64,000 nt of DNA from Oceanicaulis sp. HLUCCA04 (GCA_001314625.1 LJSH01000002.1:402458-466457); one strand, 5' to 3'. Shown: positions 10,413-21,160, counted from the stretch's first letter. The notes: a model not told the origin generated them from the sequence alone. Numbers and translations are program-made.

Positions 10413-11490
10413 GGATGTCCGCGCCGCCGAGCGCCAGGACTTTCTCCATGCAGCCGGCTGGGGCGATGCGGCTATCGCCGCTTTTCCCGGTGATGCGTCG
10501 ACACGGCGCTATTTCCGGCTCGAAAAGGCAGGCGTGCGCGCCATTTTGATGGATGCTCCGGCGGCGGCGGAAACACCACCCGCCCCGGACAATGCCAGTC
10601 CTGCCGAGCGCCAGAAGCTGGGATATAATGCGGTAGCGAGGCTGGCCGGCAATAATGTTGCGGCCTTTGCGGGCATTGCCAATGCTCTGACCGGGCGGGG
10701 CTTTTCTGCGCCTCGGATTCTGGCTGCCGATCTGGAGCGCGGTCTCCTGGTCATCGAGGATCTGGGCGATGCGCTTTATGCCCGCGCCATCTCTGCCGGT
10801 GCCCATGAAGGGACGCTGTATGCCAGCGCGGTCGATACGCTTGCCGCGCTCTACCGTTGCAGTTTCCCCGAGAACTTTGACGCTTTCGGGCGTACATGGC
10901 GGGTTCACGCCTATGACCGGACGGCCTTGCTGGCAGAGACGGGGCTGTTTCTTGACTGGTACCTGCCACGCTTTGCCGGGCGGCCATCGGATGATTTTCG
11001 CGCCGACTGGGAAGGGGCATGGCAAACGGCGTTTGGGACGCTAGGGGCTCATGCACCGGGCCTGGCATTGCGCGACTATCACGCCGAGAACCTGATCTGG
11101 CTGCCCGGCCGGGAGATCGATAACCGTACCGGATTGCTGGACTTTCAGGACGCGCTGTTTGCCCATCCGGCCTATGACCTTGTGTCGCTTATCGAAGATG
11201 CGCGCCGGGATGTCGCGCCCGATTTGGCCGAACCGCTCAAAGCCCGCTTCTTCAAGGCGGCCGGGCTCACCGACCGGCCAGCTTTTGATACCGCCTATGC
11301 GGTGCTGGGCGCTCAGCGCAACGCCAAGATACTGGGAATATTCGTCCGTCTGGCGAAACGCGATGGCAAGACGCGCTATCTTGACCTTATCCCCCGTGTG
11401 CAGGCGCATTTCCTGCGTGATCTCGCCCATCCTGCCTTGCAGGGTGTCGCCAGCCTGGTGCGCACCATGATTGCGGCGGGCAAAGGATGA
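10372..11490 (+). CDS. amgK: N-acetylmuramate/N-acetylglucosamine anomeric kinase AmgK-like
   Basis: About 372 residues of an aminoglycoside-phosphotransferase-fold sugar kinase. The catalytic loop LRDYHAENLIW and the metal-binding LLDFQDALF are both present, as is the early GDASTRRYFRL block. AmgK phosphorylates recycled MurNAc and GlcNAc at C1, feeding the next gene's product. The start at ATG 10372 overlaps tsaE by 41 bases; TTG 10393 is an alternative. The 4-base overlap with murU and the known AmgK-MurU pairing support the assignment to peptidoglycan recycling, a route that bypasses de novo UDP-MurNAc synthesis. Confidence 0.85.
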   Translation: MAAGGRALPVSHSEDVRAAERQDFLHAAGWGDAAIAAFPGDASTRRYFRLEKAGVRAILMDAPAAAETPPAPDNASPAERQKLGYNAVARLAGNNVAAFAGIANALTGRGFSAPRILAADLERGLLVIEDLGDALYARAISAGAHEGTLYASAVDTLAALYRCSFPENFDAFGRTWRVHAYDRTALLAETGLFLDWYLPRFAGRPSDDFRADWEGAWQTAFGTLGAHAPGLALRDYHAENLIWLPGREIDNRTGLLDFQDALFAHPAYDLVSLIEDARRDVAPDLAEPLKARFFKAAGLTDRPAFDTAYAVLGAQRNAKILGIFVRLAKRDGKTRYLDLIPRVQAHFLRDLAHPALQGVASLVRTMIAAGKG

Positions 11491-12209
11491 GGCCGCAGCG
11501 CGCCATGGTGATGGCGGCGGGGCTTGGCACCCGCATGCGCCCGCTCACCGATGACCGGCCAAAGGCGCTGGTGGAGGTCGGTGGGCGCGCCCTGCTGGAC
11601 TGGACGCTCGATGCGCTGGGCCGGGCCGGGGTGGCCGAGGCTGTAGTCAATATTCACCATTTTGCGGACCGGATGCGGGCTCATCTTGCCGCCCGGCAGG
11701 GTGCGCCGCGCACCCACATTTCCGACGAGACAGATCAGCTGCTGGAGACGGGCGGTGGCCTGGTCAAGGCCTCCGCGATGCTGGGCCCCGATCCGGTGTT
11801 CGTCGCCAATATCGACGCTTTCTGGCTAGACCGTGACGGCATGGAGCTGGCCCGGCTGGCCGATGGCTTTGACGCAGGCGGCATGGATTTCCGCCTTCTT
11901 CTGGCGCGAAGGGACAATTTGCTGGGCCTCGACGGTGCGGGCGATTTTGCCATGCTGGCAGACGGGCGGCTTGTGCGCTTCCGCGATGCGCCCGCAGGGG
12001 CCGAGCCATTATTCTATGCCGGGGTGCAGGTGATGCATCCGCGTGTGCTGGCGGGGTGGCCGTGTGAGCCGTTCTCCACAAACCGTCTCTGGGACAGGGC
12101 TTTGGAGCGGGGCCGCGTCTCCGGACAGGTCATGGATGCGTTCTGGATGCATGTTGGTGATCCCAAATCACGGGATGCAGCCGAGAATCGGCTACGCTCA
12201 GGGGCATGA
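11487..12209 (+). CDS. murU: N-acetylmuramate-1-phosphate uridylyltransferase MurU
   Basis: A 240-residue nucleotidyltransferase. The signature AAGLGTRMRPLT lies at residues 10-21 and is followed by RPKALVEV, the UTP-binding region of sugar-1-phosphate nucleotidyltransferases; ANIDAFW carries the metal-binding aspartate. It is short, as MurU is compared with GlmU or RmlA. With AmgK it converts recycled MurNAc to UDP-MurNAc. It overlaps amgK by 4 bases (ATGA) and addB by 4 bases, so cell-wall recycling and DNA repair genes share one transcript. Confidence 0.88.
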   Translation: MRPQRAMVMAAGLGTRMRPLTDDRPKALVEVGGRALLDWTLDALGRAGVAEAVVNIHHFADRMRAHLAARQGAPRTHISDETDQLLETGGGLVKASAMLGPDPVFVANIDAFWLDRDGMELARLADGFDAGGMDFRLLLARRDNLLGLDGAGDFAMLADGRLVRFRDAPAGAEPLFYAGVQVMHPRVLAGWPCEPFSTNRLWDRALERGRVSGQVMDAFWMHVGDPKSRDAAENRLRSGA

Positions 12210-15200
12210 GCGCGCCGAATATCTTTGACACGCCGGCCCCGCGCGTCTTCACGCTGTCGCCAGCGGCCAATTTCCTGTTGTCGCTTGCGCGCACGATCAG
12301 TGAGGCGTTTCCCGATCCCGAAGCGCTGGCGGGCGTCACCGTGCTGCTGCCGACGCGCCGTGCCGGCCGGGCGCTGGGCGAGGCGTTCAGCACCATTCAG
12401 GCTGAGAAAGGCATCCCGGCTGCCATCCTGCCCCTGATCCGGCCTCTGGGCGATGTCGATGCCGACGAACCCCCGTTTGAGCCTGGTGATATGGCAGGGC
12501 TGGCGCGTCCGGCTATCAGTCCTGCGCGCAGGCGATTCGAGCTGGCGAGCCTTATTCTGGCGCGTGAGACGGCCTCTGGCCGCGAGATGGAGCCCGGCGG
12601 GGCGCTGGTACTCGCCGATGCGCTGGCCGGGCTTCTTGACGAGTTTGCATCCGAGGGCGTCGATGATCTTTCCGGCCTGGATGACGCCATGCGGGCTGCC
12701 TTGCCGCAAGGCCGTCAGGAAGCGGCCGTTTTTGTCGATATCGTGCTGGAGGCCTGGCCGCGCCATCTTGACGCTTTGGGCATGGTGGACCCGGCCCGGC
12801 GCCGGTCTGGCCTGCTGTCGGCGCTGGCCGAGCGCTGGCGCGAGGTGCCGCCGGCAGGTCCCGTGATCGCCGCCGGATCGACCGGGTCGATTCCGGCAGC
12901 CGCCGAGCTGCTGGCCACTGTTGCCGGGCTGGAAAAGGGCGCTGTTGTCCTGCCGGGCTTTGCCGGTTTCATGGACGATGCCAGCTGGAACGCGATTGAT
13001 GACGGCCATCCCCAGCGCGCGATGAAAGCTTTGATCGAGCGCATCGGGATTGACCGCAAGAACGTGCCGGACTGGCCGATCCGGGAGAAGAAGCATTGGC
13101 CGGGGCGCGCGGCCGAGGCGCGCACACGGCTCGTAACGGAAGCCCTGCGCCCTGCCGACGAGACCGCCGACTGGCTGGTACGCCTCGCCAGCCTCGGCAA
13201 GCAATGGAAGGGCGACATCATGGCGGAGGGGCTTGGTGGCCTCAGCGTCATTGAAGCGCGCGAGCCCGCCGGCGAGGCGCGCGCGATCGCGCTCGCCTTG
13301 CGTCATGTGCTCGAAACGCCCGGCCGTACCGGCATGGTAGTTACCCCAGACCGTGCACTGGCACGGCGCATCACCACCGAGATGGCCCGCTTTGACATCG
13401 AGCTGGATGATAGTGCCGGCGAGGCCTTGAGCGATACGCCGCCGGGGAGCTTTCTGATCCGGGTGCTGGAAGCTGCCGCCGATCCGGGTTCAGCCCTGGG
13501 GCTGGTCGCCTTGTGGAGTTCGCCGCTTTTTGCGCTGGGCCGATCGCGCCCGGCGCTCATGGCGGCGCTGGCGGAGATTGAGGCTAAACGCTTGCGCGGG
13601 CGGCGGCCCGGCCAGTCCTTTGCGGCGGTGCGCGATTGTCTGAAGGCCGATGACCCGCCGCTATGGCGTATGCTGATCGCAGACATGGAGGCGGCACTCG
13701 GCCCCCTCCTGACCCTTCAGGGCGAACAGCCCGCACACATCTGGGCGCAGGCGCTGGTCGAGGCTGGAGAGGCTCTGGCCCGAAGCGAGACGCAGGCTGG
13801 CGCAGCCCGGCTGTGGGCCGGAGAGGCCGGAGAACAGGCGGCAGGATTGCTGCGGGAGTTCCTCGAGGACGCAGGTGCCTTGCCGCCGCTTTCCTTGCGG
13901 ACCTTCTTGCGGATATTTCTGGAAACGGCCCGGCAGAGGCGGGTGCGGCCCCGGTCTGGCACCCATCCGCGTCTGGCGCTTCTGGGTCCGCTGGAGGCGC
14001 GCCTTCTCCATGCGGACATGATCATACTGGCTGGCCTCAATGAAGGCGTCTGGCCCCAAGCGCCCGGTGCTGACCCGTTCCTGTCACGCGGTATGCGCAA
14101 AGCGGCCGGATTGCCGCCGCCCGAGCGCGCCCTTGGCCTGTCCGCTCACGATTTTGCCGAACTTGCCTCCACAGCCGAGGTCATCCTGACCCGTTCAACG
14201 CTGGCTGATGGCGCGCCGACGGTCGCTTCGCGCTGGCTGTGGCGGCTGCAGACGCTGGCGCGGGGGGCGCTTGGGGCCGACCGGGCAAGAGACCGGCTTC
14301 GTCCCGCGACTGACTACGCCGCGCTTGCGGCGGGCCTCGATGAGCCGGCGGAACCGTTGAAACCTGCGCCCGAGCCCAAGCCGACACCGCCTGTTGCGGC
14401 GCGCCCGCGGAAAATGGCGGTGACAGGCGTGGAAACCTGGGTGCGTGATCCGTATGCGGTTTACGCACAGCGCATATTGGAGCTGAAATCGCTCGACCCG
14501 CTCGACCGCGAGCCCGGCCACGCAGAGCGCGGGACAGGCTGGCACAAGGCGCTGGAGCAATGGGCAAGAGAGCTGGGGGCGCGTGAAACCTTGCCGGAGG
14601 ACGCGCATGCCCGCCTTGTGGCTTTGGGCGAGACAGCCCTGCTGGAAGCGGGATTTACCCAGGCGGATCTGGGGGTCGAGCTGCCCCGTTTTGCCCACGC
14701 TGCGCGCTGGGTGGTGGACTGGGAAGCGGACCGCCGCGCGCAAGGCATCTTTCCCGTCGACGCGGCAATCGAGAGAACAGGCGCATTGCAGCTGGGTGCT
14801 CCTTTCGGTCCCTTCACGCTGACGGCCAGGCCGGACCGGATCGACGAGGGGCCGGACGGATATCACATCATCGATTTCAAGACGGGTGCGAGCCCAAGTG
14901 CCAAAGCGGTGCTGGCGGGATTTTCACCGCAACTGACCCTGCAGGGCGCGATACTGGCCGGGGGCGGATTTGCCGCCATTCCGCCCGGCCCGATAGCGGG
15001 ATATGCCTATATCGGGGTGAAGGGGACGAAGACGGCGGGCGAGGTTCGCGAGATCGTGGACAAGCCGGCAAAAGGTGAGGTTGCGCGCAGCGCTGACGAA
15101 CTGGCCGAAGCCGCCCGCGAACGGCTGGAGCGATACATCGCCAAGTTTGATGATCCGTCTACGCCCTATCCCAGTCAGCCGCGCCGCCAGTTCGTGAACA

Positions 15201-15286
15201 AGTTTGGTGATTATGACCATCTTGCCCGCCGCAAGGAGTGGTCGACTGCCCCGGATGCAGAAACGGACAGAGAGGGTGGAACATGA
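12206..15286 (+). CDS. addB: Double-strand break repair protein AddB, alphaproteobacterial type
   Basis: A 1026-residue subunit of the AddAB helicase-nuclease, which resects DNA ends for RecA recombination. The C-terminal PD-(D/E)xK nuclease is visible as YHIIDFKTG with Asp890 and Lys892. Two features differ from the Bacillus protein: the N-terminus (RVFTLSPAANFL) has no GxxGxGKT Walker A motif, and the C-terminal region lacks the cysteines that bind an iron-sulfur cluster. Both fit the alphaproteobacterial AddB family as I recall it. It overlaps addA by 4 bases, ensuring balanced subunit synthesis. Confidence 0.92.
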   Translation: MSAPNIFDTPAPRVFTLSPAANFLLSLARTISEAFPDPEALAGVTVLLPTRRAGRALGEAFSTIQAEKGIPAAILPLIRPLGDVDADEPPFEPGDMAGLARPAISPARRRFELASLILARETASGREMEPGGALVLADALAGLLDEFASEGVDDLSGLDDAMRAALPQGRQEAAVFVDIVLEAWPRHLDALGMVDPARRRSGLLSALAERWREVPPAGPVIAAGSTGSIPAAAELLATVAGLEKGAVVLPGFAGFMDDASWNAIDDGHPQRAMKALIERIGIDRKNVPDWPIREKKHWPGRAAEARTRLVTEALRPADETADWLVRLASLGKQWKGDIMAEGLGGLSVIEAREPAGEARAIALALRHVLETPGRTGMVVTPDRALARRITTEMARFDIELDDSAGEALSDTPPGSFLIRVLEAAADPGSALGLVALWSSPLFALGRSRPALMAALAEIEAKRLRGRRPGQSFAAVRDCLKADDPPLWRMLIADMEAALGPLLTLQGEQPAHIWAQALVEAGEALARSETQAGAARLWAGEAGEQAAGLLREFLEDAGALPPLSLRTFLRIFLETARQRRVRPRSGTHPRLALLGPLEARLLHADMIILAGLNEGVWPQAPGADPFLSRGMRKAAGLPPPERALGLSAHDFAELASTAEVILTRSTLADGAPTVASRWLWRLQTLARGALGADRARDRLRPATDYAALAAGLDEPAEPLKPAPEPKPTPPVAARPRKMAVTGVETWVRDPYAVYAQRILELKSLDPLDREPGHAERGTGWHKALEQWARELGARETLPEDAHARLVALGETALLEAGFTQADLGVELPRFAHAARWVVDWEADRRAQGIFPVDAAIERTGALQLGAPFGPFTLTARPDRIDEGPDGYHIIDFKTGASPSAKAVLAGFSPQLTLQGAILAGGGFAAIPPGPIAGYAYIGVKGTKTAGEVREIVDKPAKGEVARSADELAEAARERLERYIAKFDDPSTPYPSQPRRQFVNKFGDYDHLARRKEWSTAPDAETDREGGT

Positions 15287-18200
15287 GCGCCCCCGGCTTT
15301 GATCCCCAAATCACCAGCGCGGCCAGCGCGGCGCAGCGCGCAGCAGCCGATCCGGGCTATACCGTGTTTGTCGAGGCGAATGCCGGGTCGGGGAAGACGC
15401 GCGTTCTGGTGGACCGCGTGGCCCGCCTTCTGCTGGAGGACGTGCGCCCCGATTCCATTCTGTGCGTCACCTTCACCAAGGCTGCTGCCGGCGAGATGCA
15501 GGAGCGTCTCTTCCGCAAGCTCGGCGACTGGTCAGTCATGTCTGACACGGATATGGCAAAGGCGCTCAATGAACTCGCCGGCCGGGACGCAGCGCCGGGG
15601 CCGGACGAGCTGGCCAATGCCCGCCGCCTGTTTGCCCGCGCTCTGGAGACGCCGGGCGGCCTCAAGATACAGACCCTGCATGCCTTTTGCGACAGCCTGC
15701 TGCGCCAGTTTCCCATGGAGGCCGGACTGCCGCCGGGGTTTTCCACACAGGAAGATGCCGTCAGCGCGCGCGTCCGCCGCGAGGCCGAATTGAACGTGTA
15801 TCTGGATGCGCGCCGTGATCCTGACGGGCCACTGGCGCGTGAGATCGCGCAGCTGACGGTTCTGGGGGGACCCAAAGGGTTTGAATCGGTCTTTGCCTTT
15901 GCCGCCAGGGAGCGCCACCATCTCTCGGCCCTGTTCGAAGCCCATCAGGGCGAGGACGCACTGGTGCGCGAACTGGCGCGTCGGCTGGGTGTTGATCCGG
16001 ATGCGGATGATAGCGAAATTCAGCGGAATGCCGCGTCGGGGATTGATATCGACGCCCTGGCGCAATGCGCTGATGCCCTGCGTTCGAAACCGCAGTCGAA
16101 AGACCAGGCGCGAGCCGCCGCACTCGATACTGTGCTTGATTGCCTTTCGGCATCGGACGCGGAAGCGGCTTTCGCCGCCTATCGGGACTTCCTGCTAAAA
16201 AAGTCCGGAGAGTTCTTCAGCGCTTATTTCAATGGAAAGCCGGAGGAGGTGCATCCAAGCCTCCCCCGCCTATTCGGTCAGGAGCCGCGCGGCAGCGAAC
16301 TTGTCCGTATGGAGCAAGTGTTCCGTGATCTGACGGCGCTCAGGATTCTGACTTTGTCACGCAGTGGGCTGACCATCTCGCGCCGGTATATCCAGCACTA
16401 TGAGCGGGCTCTGGCGCGCGAGCGGGCGGTCGATTTTGATGATCTGGTTGCACGGGCCAATTTTCTCTTACGTGACAACGAGATGGCTGGATGGGTGCGT
16501 TACCGGCTAGATGCCGGTCTTGAACATATACTGGTGGATGAGGCGCAGGATACCTCACCGTCCCAGTGGAATGTGATTGATGCGCTGTCGGCGGAGTTCT
16601 TCGCTGGAGAGGGCGCGGAGCGCCGCGCCGGGCTGGCCCGCAGCGTCTTTTGCGTCGGGGACGAAAAGCAGTCCATCTATTCGTTCCAGAAAGCTGATCC
16701 GAAGCGTTTCGTCGAGCAGGGCCGATCGCTCGAACGTCTCGCCGGCGATGCCCGTCTGGCATTCGCCCGCCCGCCGCTGGATACCTCCTTCCGGTCTGCG
16801 CCCGAAGTGCTCAAGGCGGTTGATATTGCGTTTGCGGCGGAAAAGGCGGCTAGCGAGCACAAGGCCGTTTCGGGTCCGCCGGATGTGAAGTTTATGGCTC
16901 CCGAGAGAAATCGTGAAGCAGGCGCCATTCAGGCGGCGTATCGAGGGCCATTCTCGCGCTATCAGGAGCATCAGGCCGCCCGGACCGGCACGCCGGGCTG
17001 CGTCGAGATATGGCCGATCGTGCCGTCGCCGCCAAAGGCCGAGGAAGACAGTCTTGATGGCACGGAGCCGGTGGATACCGAGCGCCCGGATTCCGCCCGC
17101 AATCAGCTTGCACAGGCCGTGGCCAGGGAGATCCGGGATCTGATCGAGCGCGGTGACGGGGTGTGGGATGAAAAGGACGGCTGGAAGCAACGCCCCGCCC
17201 GCGCCGGCGATATAATCGTTCTTGTGCGCAAGCGTGACGGCCTGTTCAATGAAATCATCCGTCAACTGAAGATAAACAATGTTCCTGTGGCTGGCGCCGA
17301 TCGGATGACACTGCCTGATCAGCTGGTGGTCGAGGACATGCTGTCGCTCGCGCGTTTTGCGTTGCTGCCAGATGATGATCTGGCTCTGGCAGAAACGCTC
17401 AAGAGCCCCGTATTTCATCCGGTGGGAGCGGCGCTGCCGCCCATTGATGAGGAGGTCCTGTACGCACTGGCACATGATCGCGGCGGCAAGACACTGTGGG
17501 AGCGGCTGCAGGCCAGCACCGACCCGCGGCTGGCCGAAGCCCGAGAGGCGCTAAAGGCCATTCGTGCGCGCGTCGATATGCTTACCCCATACGCCTTTTT
17601 TGCGCGGTTTCTCCATGAACGCTCCCATACCGGAGAGACGCGCGCGGCGCGGATCTATGCCCGGCTTCGCGAGGAAGCGCGTGATCCGCTGGAAGCCTTC
17701 CTGACGCGCGCACTGAGCCATGAACGCGAGGGCGCGCCGTCTCTGGCCCGCTTTATCGACGACATGGTGCGTTCCAGCGGTGAGCTGAAACGCGAAGCAG
17801 AAGCGGGGCGCAAAGAGGTGCGGGTTATGACCGTACACGGAGCGAAAGGCCTTGAAGCGCCGATTGTGTTTCTGCCCGACACCAATTCGGCGGCGGCAAA
17901 ACATGTTCCGTCCCTTCTGCCTGATGAAACCTGCGGCCTGATCTGGCGGGAGACCGATCCGTTCGCGAATGCAGACGTGAAGGCGCTTGAGGAAAGCTGG
18001 ACGGCCGATCAGGAGGCGGAATCTGCGCGGCTGCTTTATGTGGCGATGACGCGGGCGCGCGACCGGCTGGTCGTGTGCGGCTATATGCCCGGCAACACGA
18101 AAAAGCTCACAGAAACAGGTTGGTACAAGCGCCTTGATGAGGCCTGGCAGGGCGCGCAATGGCAGCCAGTTGATACAGCGATCGACACCATCGCCGCGAA

Positions 18201-18984
18201 GCATGAATGGCCGCAGACGTCTCTTGCCAAGGCACGCAGATTCGGCCCCACGCCAAAAGCAGTTGGACAAGACACAGAGCAGTCAGATCGTGGCACCGAA
18301 TTGCCTGACTGGGCACGCCAGAGTGCGCCCCGCGAAGCGCTGGCCACCCGCCCTGTCGCTCCGTCGAGCCTGCTTGCCGGGCTGGAGGCCGGAGCGGAGC
18401 CAAATGGCCTGTCACCGCTGGCCGAGGGCGGAAAGGACCGGTTTGTGCGCGGCACGTTGATCCACAAGCTGTTGCAGATACTGCCCGATATAGCGCCGGA
18501 TCGGCGTGGCGAGATGGCGGCTGGTTTTCTGAGCCGTCAGGATGGCCTGACAGACGAGGCACGCGCGGCGATTGCGTCTGAAGCGCTCGGCCTTGTTGCC
18601 AATCCGCGCTTTGCCGCGCTGTTCGCCCCCGGCTCGCGGGCGGAGGTTTCGCTGAGCGGGACAGCGCCCGGCCTGCCGGCGGGGGTGCGGGTCAACGGCC
18701 AGATTGACCGCCTCGTTGTCACGCCGGACGCGGTACTGATCGTGGATTTCAAGACCAACCGGCCACCGCCATCCGATGTAGAGGCCGTTGCGCCAGCCTA
18801 TCTGGCTCAGATGGGGGCTTACCGGGCGCTGCTGCGCGCGCTTTACCCCGGCCGGAGCGTGCGTTGCGCACTGGTTTGGACGGATGCGGCAAGGCTGATG
18901 GAGTTGCCCGATTCGGCTATGGACGCCGCTCTGGAGCTGGCTTCGCAGCCCGGCGCGCTTGACCGTGCGGGGCGGGCTTCCTAG
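15283..18984 (+). CDS. addA: Double-strand break repair helicase AddA
   Basis: A 1233-residue UvrD-like helicase-nuclease. Walker A is EANAGSGKT (residues 31-39), motif Ia is [11 protein letters not shown], Walker B is [13 protein letters not shown], motif V/VI includes [17 protein letters not shown] and [13 protein letters not shown], and the C-terminal nuclease carries [13 protein letters not shown]. The start ATG 15283 lies in the overlap with addB and follows GAGAGGGTGGAAC. AddA supplies the 3' to 5' motor and one of the two nuclease sites. It is the penultimate gene of the tsaE operon. Confidence 0.95.
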   Translation: MSAPGFDPQITSAASAAQRAAADPGYTVFVEANAGSGKTRVLVDRVARLLLEDVRPDSILCVTFTKAAAGEMQERLFRKLGDWSVMSDTDMAKALNELAGRDAAPGPDELANARRLFARALETPGGLKIQTLHAFCDSLLRQFPMEAGLPPGFSTQEDAVSARVRREAELNVYLDARRDPDGPLAREIAQLTVLGGPKGFESVFAFAARERHHLSALFEAHQGEDALVRELARRLGVDPDADDSEIQRNAASGIDIDALAQCADALRSKPQSKDQARAAALDTVLDCLSASDAEAAFAAYRDFLLKKSGEFFSAYFNGKPEEVHPSLPRLFGQEPRGSELVRMEQVFRDLTALRILTLSRSGLTISRRYIQHYERALARERAVDFDDLVARANFLLRDNEMAGWVRYRLDAGLEHILVDEAQDTSPSQWNVIDALSAEFFAGEGAERRAGLARSVFCVGDEKQSIYSFQKADPKRFVEQGRSLERLAGDARLAFARPPLDTSFRSAPEVLKAVDIAFAAEKAASEHKAVSGPPDVKFMAPERNREAGAIQAAYRGPFSRYQEHQAARTGTPGCVEIWPIVPSPPKAEEDSLDGTEPVDTERPDSARNQLAQAVAREIRDLIERGDGVWDEKDGWKQRPARAGDIIVLVRKRDGLFNEIIRQLKINNVPVAGADRMTLPDQLVVEDMLSLARFALLPDDDLALAETLKSPVFHPVGAALPPIDEEVLYALAHDRGGKTLWERLQASTDPRLAEAREALKAIRARVDMLTPYAFFARFLHERSHTGETRAARIYARLREEARDPLEAFLTRALSHEREGAPSLARFIDDMVRSSGELKREAEAGRKEVRVMTVHGAKGLEAPIVFLPDTNSAAAKHVPSLLPDETCGLIWRETDPFANADVKALEESWTADQEAESARLLYVAMTRARDRLVVCGYMPGNTKKLTETGWYKRLDEAWQGAQWQPVDTAIDTIAAKHEWPQTSLAKARRFGPTPKAVGQDTEQSDRGTELPDWARQSAPREALATRPVAPSSLLAGLEAGAEPNGLSPLAEGGKDRFVRGTLIHKLLQILPDIAPDRRGEMAAGFLSRQDGLTDEARAAIASEALGLVANPRFAALFAPGSRAEVSLSGTAPGLPAGVRVNGQIDRLVVTPDAVLIVDFKTNRPPPSDVEAVAPAYLAQMGAYRALLRALYPGRSVRCALVWTDAARLMELPDSAMDAALELASQPGALDRAGRAS

Positions 18985-19057
18985 GTGTACAGGCGATCAA
19001 GCAAGGACTGCGCGCCGATTCCGGGCGCAGGCTGAAGCCTTCCAAGGGAGAAAGCCC

Positions 19058-19378
19058 ATGGCGACCAAAGCGGTGTCTGACGATTCCTTCGAAGCCGATG
19101 TTCTCAAGGCCGGTGGTCCGGTTCTGGTGGACTTCTGGGCTGAATGGTGCGGTCCGTGCAAGCAGATCACACCCGCGCTCGACCAGATTGCGGCCGAGCA
19201 TTCCGGCAAGATTACCGTTGCCAAGGTGAATATCGACGAGAACCCGATGACGCCGGGCAAGTATGGTGTGCGCGGCATCCCCACGCTGATGATCTTCAAT
19301 AATGGCGAGCTGGTTTCCACCAAGGTGGGTGCCATGGCCAAGGGCAAGATCGAGGAATGGATCAGCGAGACGATCTAG
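19058..19378 (+). CDS. trxA: Thioredoxin
   Basis: A 106-residue cytoplasmic thioredoxin with the redox motif WCGPC (Cys31, Cys34), the buried Asp25 in VDFWAEW, and the cis-proline segment RGIPTLMIF. It reduces protein disulfides and is recycled by thioredoxin reductase. It has a strong ribosome-binding site (AAGGGAGAAAGCCC before ATG), 73 bases after addA, so it may also have its own promoter. A near-perfect intrinsic terminator lies 30 bases downstream, closing the operon. Confidence 0.96.
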   Translation: MATKAVSDDSFEADVLKAGGPVLVDFWAEWCGPCKQITPALDQIAAEHSGKITVAKVNIDENPMTPGKYGVRGIPTLMIFNNGELVSTKVGAMAKGKIEEWISETI

Positions 19379-19407
19379 CGTCTGCAAGCTGTTTTTGAAC
19401 CGAAGAA

Positions 19408-19437
19408 CCCCGGACGGTGACGTCCGGGATTTTTTTT
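19408..19437 (+). terminator. Rho-independent terminator after trxA
   Basis: A perfect 8-base stem (CCCGGACG / CGTCCGGG) around a GTGA tetraloop, followed by an uninterrupted run of eight T. This is the clearest intrinsic terminator in the window and marks the end of the tsaE-to-trxA operon. Confidence 0.93.
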
Positions 19438-19447
19438 GATGTTCACG

Positions 19448-19462
19448 CCCTCATCCTGAGGG
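19448..19462. repeat. Short palindrome related to the 8.2 kb repeat
   Basis: CCCTCATCCTGAGGG matches the complement of the inner arm of the element at 8148-8233. It sits between convergent trxA and pyrF. It could be a solo or decayed copy of that repeat family. Confidence 0.35.
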
Positions 19463-19490
19463 CTAGCGCAGCGATGCGTCTTTAACGGCG

Positions 19491-20180
19491 CTAGACCCCC
19501 GCCATCTCTGCATTGATCGCCATCACGGCTGCACGCGGGTCGGGCGCGGCGTTGACCGGCCGGCCGACCACAATACGTGTTGAACCCATACCGATGGCGT
19601 CAGCGGGGGTTGCGACCCGGGCCTGGTCATCTGCCGAACTACCCGCTGGCCGGATCCCCGGCGTGATGATGTCGAAACCCGGCCCGAAACGGGTCCGCAG
19701 CTCGCTGGCCTCATGGGCGGACGCGATGACGCCGTCACAGCCCGCTTCCAGCGCCTGCTCGGTGCGCATCAGCACCAGATCACGCGCCCCATAGGCAAAG
19801 CCCATCTCCTTTAGCATGGCGTCATCGTAGGAGGTCATCACAGTGACACCCAGCAGTTTCAGGCCCGAGCCCTCGCGTCCCTTGTGAGCGGCACGCATCA
19901 CGGGTGGTTCTGCATGGATGGTGAGATAATCGGCCCCGGACGGCGCGATCGAGCGGGTGGCCTTTTCCACTGTCGCCGGGATGTCGTGAAGCTTGAAATC
20001 AAGAAACACGCCATGTCCGGCGCTTTTAAGCTCTCGGCACAAATCCATCCCGCCGAGCGGAAACAGCTGCAGCCCAATCTTGTAGAAACAGCCTGCATCG
20101 CCAATCGCGGACACCAGCGTGCGCGCATCGTCGATGGAGGGAAGGTCGAGGGCCGTGATCAGGCGTGCATCCGCATTCAC
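19491..20180 (-). CDS. pyrF: Orotidine 5'-phosphate decarboxylase
   Basis: A 229-residue TIM-barrel enzyme making UMP in the last step of de novo pyrimidine synthesis. The catalytic motif FLDFKLHDIP supplies Asp61, Lys63 and Asp66. The opening ALDLPSIDDA and the phosphate-binding GSTRIVVGRPV near the end are typical, and the length is normal. It starts inside the last 4 bases of an upstream SDR gene on the same strand, so the two are co-translated. That partner is not a known pyrimidine enzyme. Confidence 0.95.
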   Translation of the reverse strand: MNADARLITALDLPSIDDARTLVSAIGDAGCFYKIGLQLFPLGGMDLCRELKSAGHGVFLDFKLHDIPATVEKATRSIAPSGADYLTIHAEPPVMRAAHKGREGSGLKLLGVTVMTSYDDAMLKEMGFAYGARDLVLMRTEQALEAGCDGVIASAHEASELRTRFGPGFDIITPGIRPAGSSADDQARVATPADAIGMGSTRIVVGRPVNAAPDPRAAVMAINAEMAGV

Positions 20181-21004
20181 CGGGCCGCCTCCGCCTGCGC
20201 CGCCATCCGCTTTTCCTGGGCGCGCATGATGGCCCGGCCCACCGGATCAGGCAGGACTTTGGACACGCCCGCCAGGAATTTATACCACGCCCCCGGCACA
20301 CGCAGGACGATGCCGCGCTCCACCGCGTCATAGCCGGCTGCCGCGACTTCCTCAGCGGTAAGCATCCAGAATTTGGGCAAGCTCGACACGGTGGACCGTG
20401 CGCCGTTCACATCATGAAATTCCGACCAGGTATAACCCGGCGCGACGGCAGACACGTGGACATTCCGGTCTGACAGCTCCAGGTGCAGGGCCTCCGAGAA
20501 TTTGATCAGCAGGCTTTTTGCGCCGGGATAAAGCGTACCCGAAAAGCGGGTATGGGCATTGGCGCTGGGCAGCAGGGCCGATGCCGAGGACACGTTGATG
20601 ATCCGGCCAAACCCGCGCGCCGCCATGCCCGGTGCCACCAAATGGGCAAGGGCCAGATAATTGGTGACCATCAGTTGCAGGAAGCGCACCTGATCGGTCC
20701 ATTTGGTGTCGATGAAATGGCCCGGCTGGCCTGCGCCGGCATTGTTCACGAGGCCGTCAATCTGGCGGCCGGCGTCTTCCACCGCCTTGACGATGTCCTT
20801 TGGTGCGCTGGCCCTGGACAGGTCGGCAGGAATGATAAGGCTGTCGACACCAAAGCGGGCCTTGATCTCTTCGGCGAGGTCCTTCAGGCGGTCCTCGCGT
20901 CGGGCGACCAGGGCAAGATCCCAGCCCCGGCTGGCAAATTCACGCGCGAAGGCCGCCCCGATTCCTGAAGAGGCTCCTGTAACAACGACCAGACGGCGGG
21001 TCAT
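20177..21004 (-). CDS. Short-chain dehydrogenase, ketoreductase-like
   Basis: A 275-residue SDR with TGASSGIG near residue 9, the LVNNAGAG block near 85, and a Ser-Tyr-Lys arrangement in which the tyrosine motif reads YPGAKS instead of the usual YxASK. The C-terminal 50 residues are basic and amphipathic. The family (DltE/YdfG-like) acts on varied carbonyls and the substrate is unknown. It shares 4 bases with pyrF and drives that operon. It is divergent from argG across a 223-base gap. Confidence 0.85.
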   Translation of the reverse strand: MTRRLVVVTGASSGIGAAFAREFASRGWDLALVARREDRLKDLAEEIKARFGVDSLIIPADLSRASAPKDIVKAVEDAGRQIDGLVNNAGAGQPGHFIDTKWTDQVRFLQLMVTNYLALAHLVAPGMAARGFGRIINVSSASALLPSANAHTRFSGTLYPGAKSLLIKFSEALHLELSDRNVHVSAVAPGYTWSEFHDVNGARSTVSSLPKFWMLTAEEVAAAGYDAVERGIVLRVPGAWYKFLAGVSKVLPDPVGRAIMRAQEKRMAAQAEAAR

Positions 21005-21132
21005 GCATGTCTCCTTGTCTTTTCCGGCTTCGCGCGGAAAGTGGAGATGCTCGGCCCCCTTGTCCAGACGGGGGTGCTACTGATCTGCGCCGCCGCCGGA
21101 CTTTGACGATGCGGCCTGACAGGTCAGGGGGC

Positions 21133-21160
21133 TTGAACGGGCGTGGCAAGAACGCTTTAT
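21133..21160 (+). promoter_or_regulatory. Candidate sigma-70 promoter of argG
   Basis: TTGAAC (21133-21138) and CTTTAT (21155-21160) are separated by 16 bases, about 70 bases before the argG ATG. The -10 element is a weak match, so this is only a candidate. Confidence 0.3.
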
